This document shows positions 1 through 7,062 of a stretch of DNA of 8,860 nt, in pieces. A program made the translations under genes and the position numbers. Within the stretch, counting starts at the first letter, position 1, and each line of letters opens with the position of its first letter. The stretch is from Candidatus Sulfotelmatobacter sp. (lineage in GTDB: Bacteria > Acidobacteriota > Terriglobia > Terriglobales > Acidobacteriaceae): the NCBI GenBank assembly GCA_030037515.1, contig JASHRE010000698.1:1-8860 (forward strand), in the 5' to 3' direction. Under the pieces are notes generated by a model. The model searched no databases and was not told the DNA's origin. It saw only the letters and a program-made list of their open reading frames with translations.

Positions 1-51
1 CGTCGAGCAATGCAAAAAGCGGCACGCTGCGCCGAATTTCGGGCCTGAAAA

Positions 52-237
52 TCAAGGATAGCTCCTCGAAGGGAGCTGCGGCCAGCCATTGACGGCAACG
101 CCGGGAACGCGCAGTTGGATCAAGTGGCGAGACTCACTCCATTCACAGATCAGTGCGCCGAACCCGACCCGTTCGCGCTCTGATGATTCGACGGCCAGCA
201 GAGCCCGGCAATTGTCAAAGAGCTCGCTGATCAACAA
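52..237 (-). CDS. Unrecognised short open frame downstream of rpiB remnant
   Basis: This is a 61-residue frame opening with TTG (reverse strand at 237), just after the decayed rpiB stop at 262-264. I do not recognise it. It is soluble-looking, with no membrane segment or signal peptide, and its middle has alternating hydrophobic residues (around GFGALICEW and HLIQLRVPGV) that could be beta strands. The start has no clear ribosome-binding site and the gene before it is broken, so this may be a fragment of a decayed gene and not a real small protein. Its last codons contain a small inverted repeat at 60-77. Existence as a gene is doubtful. Confidence 0.22.
   Translation of the reverse strand: MLISELFDNCRALLAVESSERERVGFGALICEWSESRHLIQLRVPGVAVNGWPQLPSRSYP
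60..77 (-). terminator. Small inverted repeat, weak terminator candidate
   Basis: AGCTCC and GGAGCT form 6-bp arms around a 6-nt loop. On the minus strand the stem is followed after a few bases by a loose T-rich stretch (ATCCTTGATTTT). It lies at the far end of the minus-strand gene run, so it could end transcription, but the T tract is poor and the stem short. Confidence 0.2.
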
Positions 238-261
238 CGCGCGGACAGTGGGGCGGCCCGA

Positions 262-581
262 CTACGCCGAAATTGCTGTCGGTCCTCCCGCATCGATCGT
301 GGGCTTTCTTTCGAGCGCAGCAATTTCACCCCATCGCCGCAGGAAACGCTCTGCCTGGCTGAAATGAGCTGCCAGAAACGTCTCGAGCAGATCACATTCA
401 TGTGATCCTCGACTCCCTGTCGGGCGGAGTAGTGATCACTGATCAGGCACGCTCGCACTCCCGGAATTTTGTTGGCGCAGATCGCAGCGCCGACACCGCT
501 GCCGCAGACTGCATCGCTGGCGATGAACCTCGCAGCAAGGGAGGCGGCGCTATCTGCATCCGCAACGATGTTGATCTTCAT
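262..581 (-). pseudogene. rpiB: Ribose-5-phosphate isomerase B remnant (RpiB/LacA/LacB family)
   Basis: RpiB interconverts ribose 5-phosphate and ribulose 5-phosphate in the pentose phosphate pathway. The frame opening at 581 begins MKINIVADA and soon reaches the RpiB core, CGSGVG, ANKIPGVRA, then DHYSARQGVE and MNVIC. The catalytic-site cysteine of the CGSGVG motif is present. The family has about 65-70 residues before this motif; here there are only about 28, and the usual segment between the first region and the cysteine is shortened. After MNVIC the homology leaves the frame near 388-391 and resumes in another frame (TFLAAHFSQAERF, then EIAALERK), ending at the TAG at 262-264. The usual LGARVIG stretch between the two pieces is missing. 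A frame change plus several deletions indicate decay. It follows zwf by 62 nt without a clear ribosome-binding site. Family assignment is firm from the motifs; loss of function is inferred. Confidence 0.75.
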
Positions 582-602
582 CGCGTATAGTCGTCGTCGT
601 GC

Positions 603-616
603 TCCACCAAGGTGGA
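603..616. repeat. Short palindrome between zwf and rpiB remnant
   Basis: TCCACC and GGTGGA flank a central AA in the 62-nt gap after the zwf stop. The 2-nt spacer is too tight for the full hairpin. It could be a protein-binding dyad or chance. Confidence 0.2.
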
Positions 617-643
617 CTGGTGAAGCCGAAAGCAGTCATCCTT

Positions 644-2044
644 TCAAGCGGCCTGGCTCGCAAGCGACAAACCATCCTGGCCAATGCCCGGATCGTCCCA
701 ACCGCCCGGCGGTGCTAAGCGTTCCACCGGTTCGGGGCCCCAGGTATCCGACGCATACGGATAAACCGGTGTCTTCTGCTTCAGAATTGGATCTACGATG
801 CGCCATGCCTCTTCCACGTAGTCTTCCCGGGCGAACAAGGTTGCATCCCCTTCCATCGCCGCCCCCAACACGCGTTCGTAAGCATCCATGTCGCCGGCGC
901 GCGGCGCACGGCTGGCCACCATCTCGCGAGTCTGAAGCGTCATCCCATCTGCCGAAGCGAGGACCATCATTCCCATCGCAATCGTGGCTTCGGGACTGAG
1001 CCTCAGGCGGAGGTGGTTCTCCGTCAGTCGAGAGTCGGGAATCAGGCTGGGAGGCTTGCGGAATTTCGCAACGATTTCGGTGCAGGTGACCGGCAAGCAC
1101 TTGCCGGCGCGAATGTAGAAAGGAACGCCCTTCCAGCGCCACGAATCTATCTCGAGTTTCAAAGCGGCAAAAGTCTCGGTTTCGGAGTCCTTGGCAACGC
1201 CTTTTTCTTCGCGGTATCCCCGGAACTGCCCGCGGACGAGGTTATTGTCCTCGATCGGTGGAATTGCCTTCAGCACCTTCACTTTCTCGTCGCGCACGGA
1301 CTCGCTATCGAATCGAACCGGCGGTTCCATTGCCAGATTCGATAACACCTGGAACATATGGTTCTGCACCACGTCGCGCACGGTGCCTGTTTGATCGTAA
1401 AAGGCTCCTCGCCCTTCCACGCCGAAAGCCTCAGCCATCGTGACCTGCACGCTCTCGATGTAGTTGCGGTTCCAAAACGCCTCGGCAAAAGTGTTGGCGA
1501 AGCGGAAAACCAGCATGTTGTTAACCGCTTGCTTTCCCAGGTAATGGTCAATGCGGAATATGTCGGCTTCCTCAAAGCTCCCAAGCAAGACTTTGTTCAA
1601 CTCTCTCGCCGAAGCCAAATCGTGCCCGAATGGTTTTTCGACGATCATCCGGGCACCCTTGGAGCAGTTCGATTTCACAAGTTGCTCAACCGCGGTTTCG
1701 AACAGGGCTGGTGGAATCGCCAGGTAATACGCGGGACGCTGGGCATCTTTAAGTTCTCTGCGAAGGGCTGCGAAGGTGGCTGCATCGTGGTAATCGCCGT
1801 CCACGTAACGCAACAAGCCTCTCAGCTTTGCAAAGGCTGCCGGATCGACTCCGCCGTGCTTCTCGAGGCTATCCTGCGCCCGCTCACGCAGCTGCTCGAG
1901 GTTCCAACCAGCTTTGGCCACACCGACTACTGGCACATTCAGGTGCCCGCGCTCCACCATCGCTTGCAGAGCAGGGAAGATTTTCTTGTAGGCAAGATCG
2001 CCGGTAGCACCGAAAAATACGAGCGCGTCCGAGTTATAAGTCAT
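644..2044 (-). CDS. zwf: Glucose-6-phosphate 1-dehydrogenase
   Basis: It oxidises glucose 6-phosphate to 6-phosphogluconolactone with NAD(P)+, the first step of the oxidative pentose phosphate pathway, in the cytoplasm. The 466-residue product is near the usual 470-510. The N-terminal Rossmann dinucleotide motif is GATGDLAYKKIFPAL (residues 12-26). EKPFG is at 136-140, the substrate-binding RIDHYLGK signature at 164-171, and the motif with the catalytic histidine, FYDQTG...RDVVQNH, at 215-229 (H229). FYIRAGK begins at 309 and WRIVDPIL lies near the C-terminus. The ATG at 2044 is preceded by AGGGA with 8-nt spacing (2053-2057), which supports this start. A 113-nt gap separates it from fba, the longest in the run, so it could carry its own promoter, though I see no clear -35/-10 pair. 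It overlaps a possible 22-codon frame by ATGA. Assignment is secure; cofactor preference cannot be read from the sequence. Confidence 0.97.
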   Translation of the reverse strand: MTYNSDALVFFGATGDLAYKKIFPALQAMVERGHLNVPVVGVAKAGWNLEQLRERAQDSLEKHGGVDPAAFAKLRGLLRYVDGDYHDAATFAALRRELKDAQRPAYYLAIPPALFETAVEQLVKSNCSKGARMIVEKPFGHDLASARELNKVLLGSFEEADIFRIDHYLGKQAVNNMLVFRFANTFAEAFWNRNYIESVQVTMAEAFGVEGRGAFYDQTGTVRDVVQNHMFQVLSNLAMEPPVRFDSESVRDEKVKVLKAIPPIEDNNLVRGQFRGYREEKGVAKDSETETFAALKLEIDSWRWKGVPFYIRAGKCLPVTCTEIVAKFRKPPSLIPDSRLTENHLRLRLSPEATIAMGMMVLASADGMTLQTREMVASRAPRAGDMDAYERVLGAAMEGDATLFAREDYVEEAWRIVDPILKQKTPVYPYASDTWGPEPVERLAPPGGWDDPGIGQDGLSLASQAA

Positions 2045-2109
2045 GACTCATTTCCCTGAGGCGGCTTCAGATCGCTCTGCCAGCTTTTCCAAACGTCCAC
2101 CGAACTCAT
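2041..2109 (-). CDS. Possible 22-codon leader frame ending in zwf start
   Basis: An ATG at 2107-2109 opens a 22-residue frame (MSSVDVWKSW and onward) whose TGA stop overlaps the zwf ATG as ATGA. This is the geometry of translational coupling, and the AGGGA that would serve zwf lies inside the frame. There is no convincing ribosome-binding site before its own ATG, and the peptide matches nothing I recognise. It may be a real leader peptide, a leftover of a lost gene, or chance. Confidence 0.22.
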   Translation of the reverse strand: MSSVDVWKSWQSDLKPPQGNES

Positions 2110-2157
2110 ATCGAAGGTGCGCCCACATTCGCGACCCACGTGCATTCTGAAAACTGC

Positions 2158-3090
2158 TCACGCAACGTTTCCGACCGCCCCGGCGCCGACGTTTTCACCA
2201 TGGAAGAGCCTCAAGCGCGAACTAACCACCTGCTTCACAGAGTCGACGACCGGCCGCAGAATCCTATAGGGCACGACTTCGTTCGGGTCCCGTGCCAGGC
2301 TTTCTTCCAACGATCGCCTCCACGCGACCCGCAGTTCGGTATTGATGTGGATGATGTTGATTCCCGCAGCGATTGCCTTGCGAAAGTGTTCATCATCGGT
2401 CCCTGACCCGCCATGCAGAGTGAGAAAAACGCCGGCCGCTTGCTTGATTTGGGCAATCCTTTCGATATCCAGGTGCTTCTTCGCCTTTCCCTGCACCATG
2501 CTCTTGAGCATGCCGTGCATGTTGCCAACCGCCGGAGCAAGAACGTCAATTCCTGTTGCCTCGACAAATTGTCGCGCTTCCTCTGGGGTGCTGAGCGTCC
2601 GGGGGTCGCCTTGAGCAGTCTCGTGGATTTCGGACCCGGTTCCGATGTTGCCTATTTCCCCTTCGGCCAGGATTGCAGGGTTGATGGCCTTGATGGCTTG
2701 CACGGCTTCTTTGGTGCGCGCCACATTTTCTTCGAAGGGCAAGGCGGAAAAGTCGATCACGACGGAATCGAATCCCGCGTTTGCCGCCTCTATGGCCTTC
2801 GCCAGGGAATGGGTGTGGTCGGCGTTGAGGAAGATTGGGAGATCGAACTCCTCGCGTTGGCTTTTCACCAAAGCGGCAAGCTCACGCGCACCAAAAAACT
2901 CCCGTTCTCCCTCGGAAGCGCCGATGAGCACCGCAAGTTTGGTCTCAGCTGCGGCTGCCACCACAGCCTTCAGCAAGGTCTGGTCAGCGACGTTGAAATG
3001 GCCGAGGGCCGCTCCTTGGTTTTCGAGCCGTGTCAAAACGTCGCGTAGGGTATCTTTGCTTGTGTTCGTGAGAGTTTCAATTGCTGTCAT
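2158..3090 (-). CDS. fba: Class II fructose-bisphosphate-type aldolase
   Basis: Probable zinc-dependent class II aldolase that cleaves fructose 1,6-bisphosphate to glyceraldehyde 3-phosphate and dihydroxyacetone phosphate, in the cytoplasm. At 310 residues it fits the family. Visible motifs are GHFNVAD (30-36), an FLNADHTHS strand carrying the Asp-His pair (D91, H92), AEGEIGNIG (142-150), PAVGNMHG (186-193, H192), LTLHGGSG (223-230, H226) and IIHINTELR (246-254). H92, H192 and H226 fit the metal-ligand histidines of the family. The usual LHLDHG is replaced by LNADHTHS, so this is a divergent branch; tagatose-bisphosphate or another ketose-bisphosphate substrate is possible. The ATG overlaps the pgi stop as ATGA, and AAGGAG inside the pgi tail (3096-3101) sits 5 nt away, which fixes the start and suggests coupling to pgi. 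Being directly after pgi fits a glycolytic role. Confidence 0.92.
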   Translation of the reverse strand: MTAIETLTNTSKDTLRDVLTRLENQGAALGHFNVADQTLLKAVVAAAAETKLAVLIGASEGEREFFGARELAALVKSQREEFDLPIFLNADHTHSLAKAIEAANAGFDSVVIDFSALPFEENVARTKEAVQAIKAINPAILAEGEIGNIGTGSEIHETAQGDPRTLSTPEEARQFVEATGIDVLAPAVGNMHGMLKSMVQGKAKKHLDIERIAQIKQAAGVFLTLHGGSGTDDEHFRKAIAAGINIIHINTELRVAWRRSLEESLARDPNEVVPYRILRPVVDSVKQVVSSRLRLFHGENVGAGAVGNVA

Positions 3091-4745
3091 TGCTGCTCCT
3101 TAAGCTTGCGATACCGTCGGACCAGGGTATTGGTTGAGCTGTCGTGATTCAGGATGGGCTCGGCCGGGCTCTCGAGTTCGGAAATGATGCGCTGGGCCAG
3201 CACTTTGCCCAGTTCCACTCCCCACTGATCGAACGAATCAATGTTCCACACCACGCCCTGGGTAAAGACCGAGTGTTCATAAAGGGCCACAAGTTTGCCC
3301 AGCGTTTCGGGTGTGAGTTGCTCGGCCAGGATCGTGTTCGATGGCCGATTCCCCTCGAACACGCGGTGTGGCACAAGCCAGTCCGGTGTTCCTTCCGCCT
3401 TCACTTGCTCCGGCGTCTTGCCGAACGCAAGCGCCTCGGTTTGCGCAAAAACATTGGCCAGCAGCAGATCGTGATGCCGTTGCAGCGGATTTAGCGGCTT
3501 GGCAAAGGCAATGAAGTCGCACGGAATGAGTCGCGTTCCCTGATGGATGAGCTGATAAAACGAGTGTTGGCCGTTGGTTCCCGGTTCGCCCCAGTAGATG
3601 GGACCGGTATCGCGAGTGACTTCTTTTCCGCTGAGCGTTACATGCTTTCCGTTGCTTTCCATCGTCAACTGCTGCAGATACGCAGGAAAGCGTTTCAAAT
3701 ATTGCTCGTACGGCAGGACCGCCGCCGTCTGCGCTCCGAAAAAGTCGTTGTACCAGACGCCCAGCAGACCCATCAGCACCGGAAGATTGGCTTCGAAGGG
3801 CGCCGTTCGGAAATGCTCATCCATCTGGTGAAAACCATTCAGCATGGAGCGGAAGTTTTCCGGGCCGATCGCAACCATGGTGGAAAGGCCGATGGCCGAA
3901 TCCATCGAGTAGCGGCCGCCGACCCAATCCCAAAATACAAACATATTGGCGGTATCGATCCCGAACTTCGCAACCTCGGCGGCGTTGGTCGACACCGCAA
4001 CAAAATGCTTCGCCACTGAGGTCTCATCGTTACCCAGTCCCGCGAGCGACCAGGAGCGGGCTGTGCGGGCGTTCGTCATCGTTTCGAGCGTGGTGAATGT
4101 TTTTGAGGAGATAATGAAGAGGGTCTCTGCCGGATCGAGACCCCTCACCGCCTCGGCAAAGTCCGTTCCGTCGATATTGGAAACGAAGCGGAAGTTCATG
4201 GCGCGCTCCGAATAATGCTTGAGCGCTTCGTAGGCCATCACCGGCCCTAAGTCCGAGCCACCAATGCCAATGTTGATGACGTTGCGGATCTGCTTCCCGG
4301 TGTGTCCTTTCCACGCGCCGATCCTCACCCGGTTGGAAAAATCAGCCATTTTGTCGAGCACCGAATGAACTTCAGGCACGACGTTTTTTCCGTCGACCAG
4401 AATCGAAGCATCTCTCGGCGCGCGCAGAGCGACGTGCAGCACGGCGCGCTTTTCCGTGATGTTGATCTTTTCGCCGCTAAACATGGCATCGATTCGTTCG
4501 CGCAAACCAGACTCGTCGGCAAGCCGCAGCAGAAGTCTGAGAGTTTCATCGGTGACGCGGTTCTTGGAGTAATCGAGGTAAAGGCCGACCGCTTCAACTG
4601 CCATGCGCTCGCCACGCTGGGGATCGCCGGCAAAAAGCTGATGCAGATGCAGCTTCGACACCTTGTTGTAGTCTGAGGCAAGTGCGCTCCACACACTGCG
4701 CTTGCTCGCGGGCCGTTTTGTGAGAGGCTGAACGCGTGCTGCCAT
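3087..4745 (-). CDS. pgi: Glucose-6-phosphate isomerase
   Basis: It interconverts glucose 6-phosphate and fructose 6-phosphate, linking glycolysis and the pentose phosphate pathway in the cytoplasm. The 552-residue length matches the long Escherichia coli-type enzyme (about 549). Motifs in order: NIGIGGSDLGP (158-168), phosphate-binding SSKTFTTLET (213-222), VGGRYS with R279, the catalytic glutamate in MESNGK (E363), the signature GEPGTNGQHSFYQLIHQG (386-403, H394) and the second signature FDQWGVELGK (505-514, catalytic K514). All key residues are present. The ATG at 4745 is preceded by AAGGAG (4754-4759) at 8-nt spacing; an ATG 7 nt upstream is out of frame. It lies 37 nt after tal and overlaps fba by 4 nt. 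Some bacteria encode Tal and Pgi as one fused protein; here they are adjacent separate genes. Assignment is secure. Confidence 0.98.
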   Translation of the reverse strand: MAARVQPLTKRPASKRSVWSALASDYNKVSKLHLHQLFAGDPQRGERMAVEAVGLYLDYSKNRVTDETLRLLLRLADESGLRERIDAMFSGEKINITEKRAVLHVALRAPRDASILVDGKNVVPEVHSVLDKMADFSNRVRIGAWKGHTGKQIRNVINIGIGGSDLGPVMAYEALKHYSERAMNFRFVSNIDGTDFAEAVRGLDPAETLFIISSKTFTTLETMTNARTARSWSLAGLGNDETSVAKHFVAVSTNAAEVAKFGIDTANMFVFWDWVGGRYSMDSAIGLSTMVAIGPENFRSMLNGFHQMDEHFRTAPFEANLPVLMGLLGVWYNDFFGAQTAAVLPYEQYLKRFPAYLQQLTMESNGKHVTLSGKEVTRDTGPIYWGEPGTNGQHSFYQLIHQGTRLIPCDFIAFAKPLNPLQRHHDLLLANVFAQTEALAFGKTPEQVKAEGTPDWLVPHRVFEGNRPSNTILAEQLTPETLGKLVALYEHSVFTQGVVWNIDSFDQWGVELGKVLAQRIISELESPAEPILNHDSSTNTLVRRYRKLKEQQ

Positions 4746-4764
4746 TCTTCATGCTCCTTTTTCC

Positions 4765-4777
4765 GAGACTTCGTCTC
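4765..4777. repeat. Small hairpin in the tal-pgi gap
   Basis: GAGAC and GTCTC form a 5-bp stem with a 3-nt loop between the tal stop and the pgi Shine-Dalgarno. There is no T tract for termination on the minus strand; what follows is A-rich and leads into AAGGAG. It could mark an mRNA processing or stability element, or be chance. Confidence 0.22.
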
Positions 4778-4782
4778 TCTTC

Positions 4783-5880
4783 CTAACTGGCTTTCGACCC
4801 AATGCTCTTGTCAAGCAAGGCGCACTTTGAAGAGATCACAGCCATCAAGTCATTCCACGACTTGACAAACGATTCCGTTCCTTCATTTTGAAGCTCATCT
4901 GCCAGCGCATCGATATCGATACCTTCCTCGGCAAACTGACCTAGCACTTCTTCAGAGTTCCCGCCGTCGGTGGGTAAGAATTCGTCTAACTCATTGTGAG
5001 TAGCCAAGGCCTTCAATGTAGCCTCGGGCATAGTGTTTACCGTAAAGGGGGCAGCCAGCGCCTCCACATAGAGAATGTCCGAGGCTGCGGGGTCTTTGGT
5101 TCCGGTACTCGCCCACAACAAACGCTGCGGGCGGGCACCCAGGTTGTAAGCACGCAACCAGCGGGGAGAGCTCAGGACGTGACTGGCAGCTTTGTAGATG
5201 CGTTTGGCGATTGCGATGCCAAGCTGGTTGCGCAATTTCTCCGACACTTTATGGGCAACCGCCACATCCCAGCGGCTGACGAAGACCGATGCCACAGATC
5301 CGACATGGGGATTGAGCCCGGCCGCAATTCGCCGTTCGATGCCCCGCAGGACGGCGTCATTCGCCGCCAGGTACTGCTCGCGAGAAAACAACAGCGTGAT
5401 GTTGACCGGCACGCCAGCGAAAATCGCTTCCTGAATTGCGGGAAGACCTTGCTTGGTGCCCGGAATCTTGATGAATAAGTTATCGGGCCCCTGGTCAGAC
5501 AGATCTTTCGCAGCAGCGAGCGTGCGGGCGGTGTCATGAGCCAGAAGTGGGGAGACTTCGAGCGATACCCAGCCGTCGGTGCCATTGGTTTTTCTGTGAG
5601 TGGGCTGAAAGAGCTCGGCGGCCCGGGAAAGATCCTCCAAGGCGAGTCCGAAGAAAAGCGCCTCACCCGACTTCCCGTCATGCAGTTTCTCGCAGATGGC
5701 TGCGTCATACGCTGCGCTATTCCTGATCGCATGATCGAAGATCGTCGGATTCGAGGTTAGTCCGGTTACCGAGAAGTCGTGGATATATTTCTGCAGCGTA
5801 CCGCTGTCTAGGAGTGTGCGAGTGATGTTATCAAGCCAGATGCTCTGGCCGTTGTCGTGAAGCCACCGCGTCGCTTTCAT
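4783..5880 (-). CDS. tal: Transaldolase
   Basis: It transfers a dihydroxyacetone unit from sedoheptulose 7-phosphate to glyceraldehyde 3-phosphate (non-oxidative pentose phosphate pathway, cytoplasm). At 365 residues it resembles the longer bacterial transaldolases of about 360-380 residues, not the roughly 220-residue fructose-6-phosphate aldolase-like proteins. Visible motifs are SIWLDNITR near the N-terminus, the signature VTGLTSNPTIF (38-48), WVSLEVSP (104-111), the Schiff-base lysine region NLFIKIPGT (K138), the NITLLFS strand, SVFVSRWDV, and LLWASTGTKDP followed by a VEALAAPFTVNTMP stretch. The ATG at 5880 has AGGAAGG just upstream, inside the end of the phosphatase gene, 4 nt away, pointing to co-transcription and probably coupled translation. 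Nothing is missing or broken. Assignment is secure. Confidence 0.97.
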   Translation of the reverse strand: MKATRWLHDNGQSIWLDNITRTLLDSGTLQKYIHDFSVTGLTSNPTIFDHAIRNSAAYDAAICEKLHDGKSGEALFFGLALEDLSRAAELFQPTHRKTNGTDGWVSLEVSPLLAHDTARTLAAAKDLSDQGPDNLFIKIPGTKQGLPAIQEAIFAGVPVNITLLFSREQYLAANDAVLRGIERRIAAGLNPHVGSVASVFVSRWDVAVAHKVSEKLRNQLGIAIAKRIYKAASHVLSSPRWLRAYNLGARPQRLLWASTGTKDPAASDILYVEALAAPFTVNTMPEATLKALATHNELDEFLPTDGGNSEEVLGQFAEEGIDIDALADELQNEGTESFVKSWNDLMAVISSKCALLDKSIGSKAS

Positions 5881-5884
5881 CGTG

Positions 5885-6538
5885 TCACCTTCCTGCCTCT
5901 AGCGGCTTGTGCTCCAAGGTCTTCAGATCTTCGGGCGGGTTAGACTTGAGCACATGATGCGTGTCATTCCACAGCGAAATTGCCGGCTGCGAAAGACTGT
6001 TTTCATAACTTAGCGCGCTCAAGCTAGCCGTGCTCAGCATGAGCGCCTGGCCGTTGATGGGCGCGATCCCAATCCAGCGTGTGGCCAGCACACGAAGAAA
6101 ATGCCCGCTGGAAAAAAGTAGAACGTTTCCAGCCACTCGGCGTACGCGGGCTACGACGCGATCGGCTCGTTCAGCGACTTGCTCGGCAGACTCACCGCCC
6201 GGACATCCGTCCCGAAACAGTTGCCAGTCCGGACGTTCTCGAAGTATGTCCACCGTAAGGCGCCCCTCGTAACTTCCGTAGTTCCATTCGAGCAAGTCCT
6301 GATCCAGTGCAGCTACCTGAGCAAACCCGGCGAGTTCGCACGTCCGCCTCGCCCGCCTCAAGGGGCTTGTGAAAACCCTGTCAAAAGGGATTCCCGTTAA
6401 ACGCGCACCAAGCCTTTGTGCATTCGTTTCCCCGCGTTCAGTGAGCGGTAGGTCGGTGAGGCCTGTATGTTGGCCTGTGATCGTCCAGGCCGTCTCCCCG
6501 TGACGAGCCAAATACGCCATTAGGAAAGTTTCGCTCAC
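5885..6538 (-). CDS. Histidine phosphatase (phosphoglycerate mutase-like)
   Basis: A member of the histidine phosphatase superfamily (branch 1, GpmB/CobC/SixA-like), which acts through a phospho-histidine intermediate; the substrate cannot be told from sequence. Counting from the GTG at 6538, the product is 217 residues with the ARHGET motif (nucleophile H13), arginines in TSPLRRARRT (about 61-62), an acid glutamate in LLEWNYGSYEG (about 84) and the second catalytic histidine in SSGHFLRV (about 146). All four catalytic elements are present. The start is uncertain. The frame is open to a GTG at 6559, the GTG at 6538 has a G-rich AAGG stretch almost touching it, and the ATG at 6520 directly before AYLARHGE would also fit. 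It sits 4 nt before tal and close behind glk, so it probably acts on a sugar phosphate or phosphoglycerate in this module, which is inference. Confidence 0.88.
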   Translation of the reverse strand: MSETFLMAYLARHGETAWTITGQHTGLTDLPLTERGETNAQRLGARLTGIPFDRVFTSPLRRARRTCELAGFAQVAALDQDLLEWNYGSYEGRLTVDILRERPDWQLFRDGCPGGESAEQVAERADRVVARVRRVAGNVLLFSSGHFLRVLATRWIGIAPINGQALMLSTASLSALSYENSLSQPAISLWNDTHHVLKSNPPEDLKTLEHKPLEAGR

Positions 6539-6571
6539 GCCTTCCCCCCACCCCACCACTTTGAAGAGTTT

Positions 6572-7054
6572 CTAAGCCGTAGGTCGCCGCTCCCACCAAC
6601 GCCGCGCGCTGATCACGTGAACTGGGATGCGCTGCATGAGGTCTTGGAAACGGCCTTTTTTGGAAAAAGCTTCCATGAACTCGGGTTTCCTCAGAAATTC
6701 GATCAGGTGCATAGCGACACCGCCCGCCACGTAAACGCCACCGGTGGCGAAAACCTTCAAGGCGAGATTGCCGGCCTCGGCTCCAAGGATGGAGACCAGC
6801 ATCTCGACCGTCGCACGCCATAAAGCGCTCGGATTTTTCTGGTCGAGGGCGGGCTCGACGATTGCTTTCGTGTGATCTTTGGCAGACTTGATCAACTCAG
6901 CTATGTCGGACCGTTCGGGTATTTTTTCCACCTCGCGGAGATACTCGTAGATGTTGGGCGCGCCGATCCCGGAGCAGACGCGCTCCACTCCGAAGTGATC
7001 GAAGTGCGCCAGCAGGAATTCGAGCAAGCGGATCTGACGCCTGTCGGTGGGGAC
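6572..7054 (-). pseudogene. glk: Glucokinase, 5'-truncated C-terminal half
   Basis: Glucokinase phosphorylates glucose with ATP to glucose 6-phosphate. Only the C-terminal part is present, about 160 of the usual 320-340 residues. Homology starts near PTDRRQIRLLEFLLAHF at about 7051, continues through VERVCSGIGAPNIYEYL, FATGGVYVAGGVA (matching the GGVY/GGI sugar-kinase end region) and KKGRFQDLMQRIPVHVI, and ends with TAG at 6572. The N-terminal ATP-binding DxGGT region and the glucose-binding half are absent. The first possible start is a TTG at 7027 without a credible Shine-Dalgarno, so a working enzyme is unlikely. Upstream of 7055 the sequence switches to nuoN on the other strand. The phosphatase gene starts within a few tens of nucleotides of the stop, so glk was probably first in this operon and its promoter is missing here. 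Family assignment is good; loss of function is inferred. Confidence 0.85.
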
Positions 7055-7062
7055 ATTCCGAT
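7055..7062. other. Junction joining truncated glk and truncated nuoN
   Basis: Minus-strand glucokinase homology can be followed up to about 7051-7054, and plus-strand NuoN homology begins at about 7063 (FALGLEILS). Both genes lose their 5' ends here, back to back, with fewer than about 10 bp between the two homologous parts. No transposase, long direct repeat or obvious inverted terminal repeat flanks it. It may be a deletion or rearrangement breakpoint, or an assembly join. The exact base cannot be fixed by eye. Confidence 0.7.

Noticed and set aside
469..999. A 176-codon proline/arginine-rich open frame on the plus strand
   Set aside because: It covers the zwf end and the rpiB remnant antisense, with low-complexity composition typical of a shadow frame.
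1358..2059. A 233-codon open frame on the plus strand opposite zwf
   Set aside because: It is antisense to a well-supported zwf, shows no family motif and has no ribosome-binding site; it is a shadow of GC-rich codon use.
2413..3048. A 211-codon open frame on the plus strand opposite the aldolase
   Set aside because: It is fully antisense to a gene with clear catalytic motifs; no recognisable domain.
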